Assembly (NCBI GenBank): GCA_934141475.1
Contig: CAKPCG010000001.1
Coordinates: 34,367-98,366, forward strand
Reading direction: 5' to 3'
DNA length: 64,000 nucleotides
From: an uncultured Clostridia bacterium
GTDB taxonomy: Bacteria; Bacillota; Clostridia; TANB77; CAG-508
Shown: positions 21,005-30,972 of the stretch, in pieces
How positions within the stretch are numbered: position 1 is the first letter of the stretch
How the letters are laid out: the number at the start of each line of letters is the position of its first letter
Position numbers and translations under genes: made by a program
Notes under the pieces: model-generated
Told to the model about the DNA's origin: nothing
The model's database searches: none
The model's input: only the letters and a program-made list of their open reading frames with translations

Positions 21005-21034
21005 ACGCATATCTATAAAATAGATATGCGTTTA
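21005..21034 (+). terminator. Terminator after gyrB
   Basis: The 11-bp stem ACGCATATCTA / TAGATATGCGT with a 4-base loop is followed by TTTATT. Confidence 0.85.
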
Positions 21035-21502
21035 TTCATCAGTAAAGCTAATAACAATCTTTACATCAGACTAATAAATTTAATTTTTTAACCTAATATA
21101 TATTACTATATAAATAAGCTATAAACCAAAAATATTAATCAGTTGTTCGATTAAGAATACACTTTTAATAACCTAATTCATCCATTAGGACTAATATAGA
21201 ACATTAAGAAATATAAAAATAATCTTATCTCAAATATATTATATATATTTTGACCATAAATAATATAGCCTGCATACAAATAATATATTTTTATCGCCGA
21301 TATATATAAATCTCTGAAAAGAAACCAATATATATCTTTGCTCAAAAATTATTAAACTATAAATATTTATAATCTAATAACCTTCTTTGAACAACTGTTA
21401 TTAACCTTACTAAATATATTATAACCTCAAACAAAAAAATTATACAAAAAAATAAAAAATTTTTTTATAAAATAAATGTCGAAGTTTGACGAACGATTTT
21501 TC
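21035..21502. other. Non-coding gap between gyrB and the type IV secretion-like operon
   Basis: About 470 bases contain no supported gene on either strand. The sequence is AT-rich, less A-biased than the next genes, with several TATATA runs. I see no tRNA, recognisable ncRNA or repeat. It could be remnant sequence. Confidence 0.4.
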
Positions 21503-21530
21503 TTGACATTTAGCTATTTTGTAATATAAT
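21503..21530 (+). promoter_or_regulatory. Promoter of the VirB4 operon
   Basis: TTGACA (21503-21508), a 16-base spacer and TATAAT (21525-21530) are consensus for the housekeeping sigma factor. It lies 30 bases before the first gene and is one of the strongest promoters in the window. Confidence 0.8.
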
Positions 21531-21559
21531 AAAACAAAATAATTTTTGAAAGGAAGTAA

Positions 21560-22114
21560 ATGGAAGAAAAGAAAAAAACACAAGATTGGATACCAATAGA
21601 AAAAATATTTGAAAATGGAATAATAAAATTAAAAAATAATAAATATTTAAAAATAATAAAAGTAAATCCAATAAATTTTAGTTTAAAATCTAATTTAGAA
21701 AAAGAAGCAATTTTAAATTCTTATAAAATTTTTTTAAAAACATGTGATTTTAATATTCAAATTTTAATTCAAAGTTGCAAAGAAAACCTTAATAAAAATA
21801 TAGAAATAATAGAAGAAAATGTAAAAAAAGAAAATAAAAAATATTTAAATATGTTAGCTCAAGATTATTTTAATTTATTAAAAAAATTTAATTCTTCAAA
21901 AAATTCATCAAGTAAAAATTTTTATATTATAATTGGTGAAAAATCAGAAAAAAATGAAATGAATATTTTTCAAAATTTAAATGATAAATATTTCAAAATC
22001 AAGGAATGTTTATTTAGATGTGGAAATACAACAGAAGAATATTCAAATAAAAATGAAATAGTAAAATTATTAAATATATTTTTAAATTCAAGAATTTTTT
22101 TAGAATATTATTAA
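21560..22114 (+). CDS. Small VirB4-associated protein, VirB4 N-domain-like
   Basis: A 184-residue cytoplasmic protein (ATG 21560, ribosome site GAAAGGAAG). It begins QDWIPIEKIFENGIIKLKN and contains FLKTCDFNIQILIQS. This pattern resembles the N-terminal, non-ATPase part of VirB4/TrbE-type proteins or the small proteins encoded with them in Gram-positive conjugation systems. Family assignment is inference from pattern only. It is followed after 11 bases by the VirB4 homologue and probably works with it. Confidence 0.5.
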   Translation: MEEKKKTQDWIPIEKIFENGIIKLKNNKYLKIIKVNPINFSLKSNLEKEAILNSYKIFLKTCDFNIQILIQSCKENLNKNIEIIEENVKKENKKYLNMLAQDYFNLLKKFNSSKNSSSKNFYIIIGEKSEKNEMNIFQNLNDKYFKIKECLFRCGNTTEEYSNKNEIVKLLNIFLNSRIFLEYY

Positions 22115-22125
22115 AAAGGAGGAAA

Positions 22126-23928
22126 ATGAAAAAGAATTATAAAAAATATGAAAATAAAGAATTTTATCAAGGAGTAACAAATTTTAAAGATGAAATAGCA
22201 CCAGCATATATCAATATGAAAAATCCAAAATATTTAGAAATAGATAATTTATTTTATAGTGGATTAATTATTACAAATTATTATAGAGAACAAAATGATT
22301 TAATATTAAAATCATTATTAGAAACAAATATAAATATGAATATATCAATTTTTTATGAAAAAAAAGACAGATATAAAACTATTAAAGAATTGACATATCA
22401 TATAGGTAATGTTGGGGTTGACATACAAGAAAATAATCAAAATAGAGAAGATATAGATATTGCAGTATACACATATAATGATGCAAAATATATAAGAAAA
22501 GAAATGCAAATAAATAATGAAGATTTATATTTTTTATATATTTATATAAATTTATTTTCTAATAACATAAAAGAATTAGAAAATAATTTAAATAATATAG
22601 AAGGATTACTACAGAGTATTGGTTTACAAACCAAACGAGCAAATTTTAGACAAGAACAAATTTTTAAAAGTTGCATTCCCTTAATGGAAAATAATAATGA
22701 TATAAAAAATTCTGCTAGGAGAAATATTTTAACAACAGGAATTCTTTCAACGTATCCTTTTATTACATCAAGTATTTTTGATGAAAAAGGAATTTTTATA
22801 GGAAAAAATATTTATAATAATTCATTAATATTAGTTGATAGATATAACACAGAAAAATATAGAAATGCTAATATGTGTATATTCGGAACTTCAGGTGCAG
22901 GAAAATCATTTTATACTAAATTATTAATATTAAGATATAGATTAATGGGAATTGAACAATATGTAATAGATCCAGAAAGAGAATATTTAGGTCTTGCAAA
23001 AGAATTAAATGGAACAGAAATAAAAATAGGACCATCGTCGAATACGTATGTAAACATATTTGATATAAGAGAAGAATCTTTAGAAGATGGAGAAAAAGGA
23101 TATTTAGTAACTAAAATATCAAAATTAATTGGATTTTTCAATTTAGTATTTGGTGAATTAGATGAAGAAGAAAAAGCTGTTTTAGAAGAAAAAATAATTA
23201 AATTATATAATTTAAAAAATATAAATTTTGATGATGAAAGTTTATATAATTATGATAATAAAAATATTATTTTAAAAAAATTTAAATCAAGTTTAGATAT
23301 GCCAATTTTAGAAGATTTTTATAATATATTAATTAATGATGAAAAAACAAAAAAATTTAGTATAAAATTAATTCCATTTATAAAAGGTTCATTAAGTTTT
23401 TTTAATAATTATACAAATATAGAATTAAATAATAAATTAATTATAGCCGATGTTTATGAATTAGGAGAAGAAAATTTAAAATATGGAATGTATTTATTTA
23501 CAGAATTATTTTGGGATAAAATAAAAATAAATAGAAAAATAAAAAAAGCAATTTATTTAGATGAAGTATGGAGATTAGTAGGAGTTACATCGAATAAAAA
23601 TGTTGCTTCATTTATTTATAAAATATTTAAAACAATAAGAAAATATGGAGGAAGTGGAGTAGCAATTACACAAGATGTGTCTGATTTATTTAGTCTTGAA
23701 AATGGAATATATGGAAAAAGTATATTAAATAATTCGAGTATAAAATCATTTTTTTTATTAGAAGAAGAAAATATAAAAATATTATCAGAAAATGTTAATT
23801 TATCTGAAAGAGAAAAAATAGAAATAAAATCTTTAAAAAGAGGAGAAAGCCTAATGTTTATTGGAGACAATCATATACTTGTTAAAATCGAATGTTCTGA
23901 AAATGAAAAAAATATTTTAGAAAAATAA
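22126..23928 (+). CDS. VirB4-family type IV secretion ATPase
   Basis: VirB4 proteins are the conserved energising ATPases of all type IV secretion systems, acting at the cytoplasmic face of the membrane channel. This one has 600 residues. Walker A GTSGAGKSFYTK is near residues 254-265, and the following YVIDPEREYLGL is typical of VirB4. Walker B AIYLDEVWRLVG is near 475, and GGSGVAITQDVSDL is the conserved C-terminal motif. The ribosome site is AAAGGAGGAAA. The open frame is uninterrupted, unlike some partner genes. No relaxase is nearby, so DNA conjugation is not supported. Confidence 0.9.
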   Translation: MKKNYKKYENKEFYQGVTNFKDEIAPAYINMKNPKYLEIDNLFYSGLIITNYYREQNDLILKSLLETNINMNISIFYEKKDRYKTIKELTYHIGNVGVDIQENNQNREDIDIAVYTYNDAKYIRKEMQINNEDLYFLYIYINLFSNNIKELENNLNNIEGLLQSIGLQTKRANFRQEQIFKSCIPLMENNNDIKNSARRNILTTGILSTYPFITSSIFDEKGIFIGKNIYNNSLILVDRYNTEKYRNANMCIFGTSGAGKSFYTKLLILRYRLMGIEQYVIDPEREYLGLAKELNGTEIKIGPSSNTYVNIFDIREESLEDGEKGYLVTKISKLIGFFNLVFGELDEEEKAVLEEKIIKLYNLKNINFDDESLYNYDNKNIILKKFKSSLDMPILEDFYNILINDEKTKKFSIKLIPFIKGSLSFFNNYTNIELNNKLIIADVYELGEENLKYGMYLFTELFWDKIKINRKIKKAIYLDEVWRLVGVTSNKNVASFIYKIFKTIRKYGGSGVAITQDVSDLFSLENGIYGKSILNNSSIKSFFLLEEENIKILSENVNLSEREKIEIKSLKRGESLMFIGDNHILVKIECSENEKNILEK

Positions 23929-23943
23929 ATATTAATTTATGAG

Positions 23944-24852
23944 GTGAAAAAAATTAAAGTTTTAACAGCAATTGGAGATAAATATTTAAATGAAAAATTA
24001 AAAAAAGAAGAAGAAATAGAAATCGTAGAAAACGACATTTTTTATAAAGAAGGAATTTTAGAATATTTAGAAAAAAATAAAAATATTGACATTTTAATTT
24101 TGTATGAAAAATTGCCTGGAGAAATTGAATTAATTAATTTAATAAAAAAAATAAAATTAATTAATAATGAAATTATAATTTATTTTATTTTAGAAAATAA
24201 AAATAAATTTTTAGAAAATAAATTAAAAAATGAAAATATAAAAAATATAATATATATTAATGAAATAAATATAGAAGAATTTATAGAAAAAATAAAAAAT
24301 AAAAATATGAAAAGTACAGAAAGATTATTTGAAGAAATAAATAATTTAAAAAATATTATTAATATAAAAAATAAAGAATTAGAAAAATATAAAAATATAT
24401 ATTTAAATAAAAAAATAATATTATTTGTAGGAGAGAAAAACGTTGGAAAAACAACGATTATAAGCAATATAAATAAAATTATTAAAGAAAAAAATAAATA
24501 TGAATTGAAAGAAATAGATATAAATAATTATTTAAACATAGAAGAAAATATTTTTTTGACTATTTTTGTTTTTGAAATAAATTATAAAAATATAATAAAA
24601 AATAAAAAAATAATAAATAAAATAATAAATGAAAAAAATAAAAACATAAAAATAATTTTTAATAAAATAAATAATTACTCAATAAATAAAAAAATATTAA
24701 AAAATATATTAAAAAATAAAAAAATAATTGGAAATATAAATTTAAATATTTATTGTAATTATATTTTTAATGAGGAAAATAATTATAAAAAACAAAATAA
24801 AAAATTGAGAAAAATATATCTAAAAATAATTAAAAGAATGGAAAAAAATTAA
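23944..24852 (+). CDS. CpaE/TadZ-like P-loop ATPase, GTG start
   Basis: A 302-residue protein in two parts. The first (about 1-120) resembles a degenerate receiver domain. The second carries a P-loop, FVGEKNVGKTTIISNI, near residues 160-175, like MinD/TadZ-type ATPases that localise secretion machines. That assignment is pattern-based. The start is GTG 23944, with only a weak upstream site. The composition is extreme: mostly Lys, Asn, Ile and Glu. The 3' end is duplicated in tandem just downstream, where the copy is decayed. It follows the VirB4 gene by 15 bases in the same operon. Confidence 0.55.
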   Translation: MKKIKVLTAIGDKYLNEKLKKEEEIEIVENDIFYKEGILEYLEKNKNIDILILYEKLPGEIELINLIKKIKLINNEIIIYFILENKNKFLENKLKNENIKNIIYINEINIEEFIEKIKNKNMKSTERLFEEINNLKNIINIKNKELEKYKNIYLNKKIILFVGEKNVGKTTIISNINKIIKEKNKYELKEIDINNYLNIEENIFLTIFVFEINYKNIIKNKKIINKIINEKNKNIKIIFNKINNYSINKKILKNILKNKKIIGNINLNIYCNYIFNEENNYKKQNKKLRKIYLKIIKRMEKN

Positions 24853-24900
24853 AATAAATTTTTATAAAATTAATAATTTTAAATAAAATATTAATGCTAG
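24625..24900 (+). repeat. Tandem duplication, copy 1 (3' end of the P-loop gene)
   Basis: These bases cover roughly the last 75 codons and the 3' flank of the P-loop gene. They are matched nearly base for base by 24920-25195, for example at ttaaatatttattgtaatta, present near 24750 and near 25030. Confidence 0.8.
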
Positions 24901-24919
24901 ATAAAAATGATGAAAAATA

Positions 24920-25195
24920 GTAAATGAAAAAATGAAAATATCAAAATAATTTTTAATAAAATAAATAATTATTCAATAAATAAAAAAATATTAAAAAATA
25001 TATTTAAAAATAATTGAAAATATAAATTTAAATATTTATTGTAATTATATTTTTTATGAGAAAAATAATTATAAAAAGCAAAATAAAAAATAGAAAAAGT
25101 ATATTTAAAAATAATTAAAAAATAGAAAAAATTAAAATGAACTTTTATAAAATTAATAATTTTAAATAAAATATTAATTCTAAATAAAAAAGGAT
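24920..25195 (+). pseudogene. Tandem duplication, copy 2 (decayed 3' end of the P-loop gene)
   Basis: A degenerate copy of 24625-24900 with small deletions and premature stops: the copied reading frame cannot be read through. It includes the non-coding 3' flank of copy 1 (acttttataaaattaataat at about 25140). It fills most of the 456-base gap before the next gene. No promoter or other gene is visible in it. Confidence 0.8.
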
Positions 25196-25308
25196 AAAAA
25201 ATAAAGCAAAAAAATATTTAAAAATAATTAAAAAAATTGAGATTGATATTTTTAAACAAAATAAATACTATAAAAAATATATTATAGATAAGAATAAAAA
25301 GGAGAAAA

Positions 25309-26004
25309 ATGGAATTAAATACAGAAATAAATTTAGTAAAAGAACAAGAACAAAATGAATTTATAAATTCTACACTTTGGAAAACTATAAATAATGGAGT
25401 AGATATTGGAATAAGATATTTGTTTCCAGATTTAATTGAAGATGAAATAATTGAATTGAAAAATAATTTGATTAATTTCGGATTAAAAGACGGAATAAAA
25501 AAATCAATAGATTCTGTTATTGAAACAGGAAAAGAAATTTCAGGAATAATGACAGGAAATTTTGAAAATATTACACAAATACAAAAAACGATAAAAAATG
25601 GAGGGGTAATAGATAAAATATCCGACATTATGGATTTGGTAATTGAAAAAAGTGTAAAAAATGGAAAAATAAATTACAATGTTGGAAAAACATTAAAAAA
25701 AGGAAAAGTATCAATTTTATCTAGTATAGAAAAAAATATTGCATCTACATTAAATGATCAAATTACAAGTGCAAAAAATATTGATAAATATATAAGTAAT
25801 TGGAATAATTTTTATAATTTAAAAGATTTTAATGGAATGCAAAAAGAATATATAAAAATGGAAAAGGAATTAGAAAAATTAATACCTTTAGAAAATACGA
25901 TAAAAAATGCAAGATATGTTGAAAATATTCACAACTTAATAAAAAACAATGGGAAAAATTTTGAGCTTAATGAGGAAATAAAAGAACTTGCAAGTAAATT
26001 ATAA
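25309..26004 (+). CDS. Hypothetical helical protein next to gyrA
   Basis: A 231-residue soluble, mostly helical protein with the ribosome site AAAAGGAGAAAA. It includes the segment FINSTLWKTINNGVDIGIRY near residues 17-36 and KIDKYIS/NWNNFY-like stretches later. No membrane helix or catalytic motif is seen, and I do not recognise the family. It sits between the decayed duplication and gyrA, in the plus-strand block with the VirB4 operon. It may belong with that system or with gyrA, but no evidence decides. Confidence 0.6.
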   Translation: MELNTEINLVKEQEQNEFINSTLWKTINNGVDIGIRYLFPDLIEDEIIELKNNLINFGLKDGIKKSIDSVIETGKEISGIMTGNFENITQIQKTIKNGGVIDKISDIMDLVIEKSVKNGKINYNVGKTLKKGKVSILSSIEKNIASTLNDQITSAKNIDKYISNWNNFYNLKDFNGMQKEYIKMEKELEKLIPLENTIKNARYVENIHNLIKNNGKNFELNEEIKELASKL

Positions 26005-26048
26005 ATAAAATTTATAGATAGTTAAAAATAAAAAAAGGTAATTTAAAC

Positions 26049-26077
26049 TTGCAAAAAACTAATCTTTTTAGTATAAT
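26049..26077 (+). promoter_or_regulatory. Promoter of gyrA
   Basis: TTGCAA (26049-26054), a 17-base spacer and TATAAT (26072-26077) lie 36 bases before the gyrA start. gyrA therefore has its own promoter rather than depending on gyrB read-through. Confidence 0.75.
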
Positions 26078-26113
26078 ACAAAATATAATAACAATTGAAA
26101 AGAGGTAGAAACA

Positions 26114-28555
26114 ATGGCGGAAAGACAAGATGGAAAAATAATAGAAAGAGACATCGACGAAGAAATGAGAACCGCATACATAAGTTATGCAATGAGCGTT
26201 ATAGTACAGCGTGCTCTTCCAGATGTAAGAGATGGTTTAAAACCTGTACATAGAAGAATTTTATATACAATGCATGAAGACGGTCTTACTCCAGATAAAC
26301 CATATAGAAAATCTGCAACAACAGTTGGAGACGTTTTAGGTAGATATCATCCACATGGTGATGCTTCAGTTTATGATGCATTAGTTAGACTAGCACAGGA
26401 TTTTTCAATGAGATACATGTTAGTTGATGGTCATGGAAATTTTGGATCAATAGATGGAGATCCACCAGCAGCATATCGTTATACAGAAGCTAGATTATCT
26501 AAAATAGCAGAATTAATGCTTACAGATATAGAAAAAAATACAGTAGATTTTATGCCTAACTTTGATGATAGATTACAAGAGCCTACAGTATTACCAGCAC
26601 AAATTCCAGCTTTATTAGTAAATGGTTCATCAGGTATAGCCGTAGGAATGGCAACTAATATACCACCACATAACCTAACTGAAGTTATAAATGGATTGAT
26701 AGAAATAATTGATAAAGATGAAGTTACTGACGATGATTTAATGAAAATAATTAAAGGACCTGACTTTCCAACAGAAGGTTTAATACTTGGAACAGAAGGA
26801 ATAAGAGAAGCTTATAAAACTGGTAGAGGAAAAATTATTTTAAGAGCAGAAACTGAAATAGAAGAAATGTCAGGAAATAAACAAAGAATAATAGTAAGTT
26901 CTTTACCATATCAAGTTAATAAAGCAAAATTAATAGAAAATATAGCACATTTAGTTAGGGAAAAACGTATTGAGGGAATTTCAGAAATTAGAGACGAATC
27001 AGATAGAAAAGATAGAGTAAGAATTGTAATAGAACTAAAAAAAGATGCAAATGCTCAAGTAGTTCTTAATCAATTATTTAAAAATACACAAATGCAAACA
27101 AGTTTTGGGGTAATAATGCTAGCATTAGTAAATAATGAACCTAAAATATTAACATTAAGACAATGCTTAGATTATTATTTGGAACACAGAAAAGATGTAA
27201 CACTTCGTAGAACAAAATTTGAATTAGACAAGGCATTAGCAAGAGCTCATATATTAGAAGGTCTGAGAATAGCAATAGACAATATTGACGAAATTATTGC
27301 AATAATAAGAAGTTCATATGATGATGCAAAAGAAAGATTAATGGAGAGATTTAAGCTTACAGATATTCAAGCACAAGCAATACTTGACATGAGACTTAAA
27401 ACATTATCAGGATTACAACGTGAAAAAATAGAAGAAGAATATAATGAGCTTATGAAGTTAATTGCTCATTTAAGAGACATATTAAATAGTGAACACTTAG
27501 TATTTGAAGTAATAAAAGAAGAACTTATTAAGGTAAGAGAAAAATTTGGTGATGAAAGAAAAACAAAAATAAAACCTGCAGAAGGAGACTTTGAAATAGA
27601 GGATTTAATAAAAGAAGAACAAACAGTTATAGCCCTAACACATTTTGGATATATTAAAAGAATGCCAATAGATACATACAAAAATCAAAGAAGAGGCGGA
27701 AAGGGAATTACAGGTATAGCAACAAGAGAAGGAGACTTTGTTAAACAAATTTTCACATCATCAACACATGATTTAATTTTATTCTTTACAAATAAAGGAA
27801 AACTATACAAATTAAAAGGATATGAAATACCAGAAGCTGGAAGAACAGCAAAAGGTACAGCGATTGTAAATCTTTTAAGCCTTGATCCAGGAGAAAAAAT
27901 ATCAGCTGTAATACCAATTCAAAATTTTGCAGAAGGTAAATATTTACTTATGGGAACAAAAAATGGATTAATTAAAAAGACTCCATTAATAGAATACAAT
28001 TCAGGTAAAAAGACAGGTCTTTTAGGAATAACATTAAAAGATAATGATGAACTAATATCTGTAAAATTAACAGATGGACAAGACAATGTAGTTTTTGTAA
28101 CCAGAAAAGGTTTATGTATAACTTTTGAAGAAAAAGAAGTAAGACCAATGGGTAGAATTGCTCAAGGTGTAATAGGAATAAGACTTTCAGATGATGATGA
28201 AGTAATTGGAATGGAATCAATAATTACAGGAAGTAAGGCAACTTTACTTGCAATTACAGAAAATGGATTTGGAAAACGTACGGAGCTTGATGAATACAGA
28301 GTTCAATTAAGAGGTGGAAGAGGTGTTATAACATATAAAGTTACACCAAAAACAGGAGAACTTGTAGGAGTAAAAATTGCAGATGATACACAAGATGTAA
28401 TGCTGATTACAGATACAGGAACAATAATAAGAATGAATGTAAATGAAATAAGCATACTTGGAAGATCAACACAAGGAGTTACTTTAATGAGAACTAATGA
28501 TGGTGGAAAAGTAGTTAGCATAGAAATAGTAGAAAATGAAGAAGATACAATGTAA
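26114..28555 (+). CDS. gyrA: DNA gyrase subunit A
   Basis: GyrA is the DNA breakage-reunion subunit of gyrase. The sequence contains the quinolone-resistance region with [17 protein letters not shown] near residue 80. The catalytic tyrosine is in [10 protein letters not shown] near 121. The C-terminal pinwheel domain contains the GyrA box QRRGGKG, which identifies gyrase rather than topoisomerase IV. Length is 813 residues, standard. In most Firmicutes gyrA follows gyrB directly; here about 5.1 kb of other genes separates them. Confidence 0.98.
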   Translation: MAERQDGKIIERDIDEEMRTAYISYAMSVIVQRALPDVRDGLKPVHRRILYTMHEDGLTPDKPYRKSATTVGDVLGRYHPHGDASVYDALVRLAQDFSMRYMLVDGHGNFGSIDGDPPAAYRYTEARLSKIAELMLTDIEKNTVDFMPNFDDRLQEPTVLPAQIPALLVNGSSGIAVGMATNIPPHNLTEVINGLIEIIDKDEVTDDDLMKIIKGPDFPTEGLILGTEGIREAYKTGRGKIILRAETEIEEMSGNKQRIIVSSLPYQVNKAKLIENIAHLVREKRIEGISEIRDESDRKDRVRIVIELKKDANAQVVLNQLFKNTQMQTSFGVIMLALVNNEPKILTLRQCLDYYLEHRKDVTLRRTKFELDKALARAHILEGLRIAIDNIDEIIAIIRSSYDDAKERLMERFKLTDIQAQAILDMRLKTLSGLQREKIEEEYNELMKLIAHLRDILNSEHLVFEVIKEELIKVREKFGDERKTKIKPAEGDFEIEDLIKEEQTVIALTHFGYIKRMPIDTYKNQRRGGKGITGIATREGDFVKQIFTSSTHDLILFFTNKGKLYKLKGYEIPEAGRTAKGTAIVNLLSLDPGEKISAVIPIQNFAEGKYLLMGTKNGLIKKTPLIEYNSGKKTGLLGITLKDNDELISVKLTDGQDNVVFVTRKGLCITFEEKEVRPMGRIAQGVIGIRLSDDDEVIGMESIITGSKATLLAITENGFGKRTELDEYRVQLRGGRGVITYKVTPKTGELVGVKIADDTQDVMLITDTGTIIRMNVNEISILGRSTQGVTLMRTNDGGKVVSIEIVENEEDTM

Positions 28556-28563
28556 TAAATATA

Positions 28564-28604
28564 AAAAGTTATTAAAAGAAGCAATTCTTTTAATAACTTT
28601 TTTT
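28564..28604 (+). terminator. Terminator after gyrA
   Basis: AAAGTTATTAAAAGAA pairs with TTCTTTTAATAACTTT around a 4-base loop, followed by eight T residues. Confidence 0.88.
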
Positions 28605-28701
28605 TATAAAATTGAGATACATGTCAAATAGTGACAAAATATTCAAATAAAACATGGTATAATTAACATAATATATATAAATTATATATTTTTAATCTAT
28701 A

Positions 28702-28754
28702 ATAGCCACTAATATGCATTCTTAAAAAATTTAATTCTTTATATTAGTGGCTAT
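28702..28754. other. Perfect 14-bp inverted repeat downstream of gyrA
   Basis: ATAGCCACTAATAT (28702-28715) and ATATTAGTGGCTAT (28741-28754) can form a 14-bp stem with a 25-base loop. No T run follows, so it is not a standard terminator. A TATAAT box at 28658-28663 lies just upstream, so it may be transcribed as a structured RNA or 5' leader of the next genes. The rest of the 305-base gap shows nothing else. Confidence 0.55.
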
Positions 28755-28860
28755 ATTCATTTGTAAAGAAAATGTAAAGAAAAAGAAATGAAAATGTAAC
28801 AACAAAAATATTTTTATGTGATATTATATAATAAGATATAAATTATTCGGGGGTGAAACT

Positions 28861-29031
28861 ATGAGTGATGATTTAGGAAGAGACATTGTAGATGGAAGTA
28901 TAATAAATTGGTCAAAATTAAGTAAAGAAGAATTAGAAAATATTATAGACGTATATAAACAAAAAGAAAAAGAGACATTAGAAAAGGTAGATAAAGAGCT
29001 TTCAATGGAAGATGATGAAGATCAACGATAA
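28861..29031 (+). CDS. Small acidic hypothetical protein
   Basis: A 56-residue acidic protein with a strong ribosome site (GGGGGTG) before the ATG. It contains INWSKLSKEELENIIDVYK and ends DDEDQR. It looks helical and soluble, and I do not recognise it. It lies 25 bases upstream of a long coiled-coil gene in the same direction, so the two are probably co-transcribed. Confidence 0.65.
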   Translation: MSDDLGRDIVDGSIINWSKLSKEELENIIDVYKQKEKETLEKVDKELSMEDDEDQR

Positions 29032-29056
29032 AAATAAATAGAAAGGAATTAAAAAA

Positions 29057-30475
29057 ATGGATGATAATAACAAGGATTTAGAAGAACAAAAAGGCTTTAT
29101 TGATTTAATAAAGAAACTTGTAGAATATCAAGCAATAATTTCTAAAGCTGAAGCACAGCTAGCATTAAGAGAAGGACAAGACCAAGTAAAAAAAATAGTA
29201 AGTAGCACAGAAAATAGATTACAAGACCAAGCTAAAAAGTTTGGAACAAAAATGAATGAAGCTGAAAAACAATATGTTCAAAATGGCGAAGAAAAAAAAG
29301 GGATTTTAGAACAATACAAGAGCGTATTAGACGAAGTAAATGAAAAATATGAAAGTTTATTGCAAAACTGTATTGAAAAAGAAAATGAGCTTCAAGCAGA
29401 TGAACAATCAACTAGTATAGAACAAAAAGAAAATCAAATCGAAATTAAAAAAATAAAAAAAGAGTTTACTAATACAAAAAAAGAGGTTGTAGAAGCAACC
29501 AAAAATATGAATTTAGAAGAAGCAAGAGAGAAAATAGCAAAATTAGAAGAATTAAAAGAAAAAGAAGATGAATTAAGGGCAAAAGATAAATTACTAGAAA
29601 GTAGACGTATAGAGTTAAGAAAAGCCGTAGAAGAATGTAAAAAAACATTTGAAGAAGTAAAAAAAGAAAGAAAAGCTAAAATTAGTGAATTAGCAATAGA
29701 CAAAGATAATAAAATATCTGTAATTCAAAAACAAAATATATTCCAAAAAATTATGGGGTCAATGTTTAATAAATTTAATGGAACAAAAAAATTTATGCAA
29801 ACAGCTATAGAGCCATTGCAAGCAAAAATTGATAACATGAAAAAAGAAACTATACCACAAGTTATAAAAGAGGTTGACCAAAAAAGAAAAGCTTTTTCTG
29901 ATAAAATTCAAGAAACAAGAAGTGAGATAGAAGAAAAAGCAAAAAGTAAAGCTGTAGAATATAAAGAAAAAGCTGTAGGAACTAAAGATAGTATTATTTC
30001 TTTAACAAATGCAGCAATCGCAAAAGCTATTGAAACAGGAAAAAGTGTTGAAGAAGCTAAAAAGATGTTTGAACAAAAAGCAAAAGTAAAACAACAAGAA
30101 GTAAAACAAGGTATTAATCAAAAAGTTAATGATGGAATTCAAAAGGTTCAAGAAGCTAAAGATACAATAAAAGCCGGAGCAAATTACATAAAAGAAGAAG
30201 CAAAAGATAAAACTCAAAAAGCAAAAGGAGCAGTTGAACAAGGTGTTACTAATATAACTAACAGTGCAAAAGATACATACCATAAATACAGTAATAAAGG
30301 AAAAACAACATATAGAGCTGTAATTAATAGGGGAAATGAAATAAAAAATAATATTATAAATAAAGCTCAAAGCAGACTTGATAGTATGGTTGAAAAAAGA
30401 AAACAAAAAAGTATAGATTTAGTAAAAAAATTAAATGGACAAGAACAAGATGCTCAAGATGGAATTGATAAATAA
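29057..30475 (+). CDS. Long coiled-coil protein with LEA-like C-terminal repeats
   Basis: A 472-residue protein made almost entirely of charged helices. Heptad-like Lys/Glu stretches run through residues 60-240. From about 300 onward there are 11-residue-like amphipathic repeats (KAKSKAVEYKEKAVGTKDS, AKDTIKAGANYIKEEAKDK, AKGAVEQGVTNITNSAKD) that resemble late-embryogenesis-abundant or apolipoprotein-type motifs. No signal peptide or membrane segment is seen. No catalytic domain is visible, so a structural, scaffolding or stress-protection role is only a guess. The ribosome site is AGAAAGGAATT. A terminator follows. Confidence 0.7.
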   Translation: MDDNNKDLEEQKGFIDLIKKLVEYQAIISKAEAQLALREGQDQVKKIVSSTENRLQDQAKKFGTKMNEAEKQYVQNGEEKKGILEQYKSVLDEVNEKYESLLQNCIEKENELQADEQSTSIEQKENQIEIKKIKKEFTNTKKEVVEATKNMNLEEAREKIAKLEELKEKEDELRAKDKLLESRRIELRKAVEECKKTFEEVKKERKAKISELAIDKDNKISVIQKQNIFQKIMGSMFNKFNGTKKFMQTAIEPLQAKIDNMKKETIPQVIKEVDQKRKAFSDKIQETRSEIEEKAKSKAVEYKEKAVGTKDSIISLTNAAIAKAIETGKSVEEAKKMFEQKAKVKQQEVKQGINQKVNDGIQKVQEAKDTIKAGANYIKEEAKDKTQKAKGAVEQGVTNITNSAKDTYHKYSNKGKTTYRAVINRGNEIKNNIINKAQSRLDSMVEKRKQKSIDLVKKLNGQEQDAQDGIDK

Positions 30476-30546
30476 TTAACGAAATAAATAAAAGGGGTTA
30501 ATATATATTATATTGATGTTGTAATGGGAACAATATTTAATACAAT

Positions 30547-30587
30547 AAAAAGCTATAAAGCAAATATTTTTGCATTATAGCTTTTTT
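30547..30587 (+). terminator. Terminator after the coiled-coil gene
   Basis: The stem AAAAGCTATAAAGCAAA...TTTGCATTATAGCTTTT has a mismatch near the middle and ends in TTTTTT. Confidence 0.85.
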
Positions 30588-30631
30588 GATATTATTTTTT
30601 AAAACAAAAAAAGCTCATAAATAGAGCATTT

Positions 30632-30707
30632 TGGTGACCCATCTCGGTTTCGAACCGAGGACCTCCAGATTAAGAGTCTGTTGCTCTACCAGCTGAGCTA
30701 ATGAGCC
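30632..30707 (-). tRNA. tRNA-Lys, anticodon CTT
   Basis: A minus-strand cloverleaf. The acceptor is GGCTCAT, the D arm AGCTCAGCTGGTAGAGC, and the anticodon loop CTCTTAA with anticodon CTT. The T arm is CTCGGTTCGAAACCGAG and CCA is encoded. Confidence 0.95.
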
Positions 30708-30753
30708 ATATTTAGAAAGGTAATAAAGTAGATTATATTATACACACAAAAAT

Positions 30754-30782
30754 AGTATAATCCTTAAGAAAGAATTTGTCAA
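30754..30782 (-). promoter_or_regulatory. Promoter of tRNA-Lys(CTT)
   Basis: On the minus strand TTGACA (30782-30777), a 17-base spacer and TATACT (30759-30754) lie about 45 bases before the tRNA. The remaining sequence to 30,930 holds no visible gene. Confidence 0.75.
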
Positions 30783-30932
30783 TAAAAAAATGTATTTTTT
30801 TTAACTTTTTATTTCACTATTTTCAAATATAGCATTTTTAGAAGTTAAAAAGTAATCTAAAAAAATTGAGTAAACAATTTAAATAGTAGAATAATTGTAA
30901 TTTTTTAACAAAAAATAAAATTGATTAAAAAT

Positions 30933-30970
30933 AAAAAAGCGTTGCTAAATAAAAATTAAGCAACGCTTTT
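30933..30970. terminator. Terminator after the VanW-family gene
   Basis: GCGTTGCT (30939-30946) pairs with AGCAACGC (30959-30966), with A and T tracts outside. It ends the minus-strand gene that stops at 30973. Confidence 0.82.
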
Positions 30971-30972
30971 CA

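Noticed and set aside
21035..21502. A hidden ncRNA or gene between gyrB and the VirB4 operon
   Set aside because: No long stem, conserved motif or reading frame could be supported on either strand by eye.
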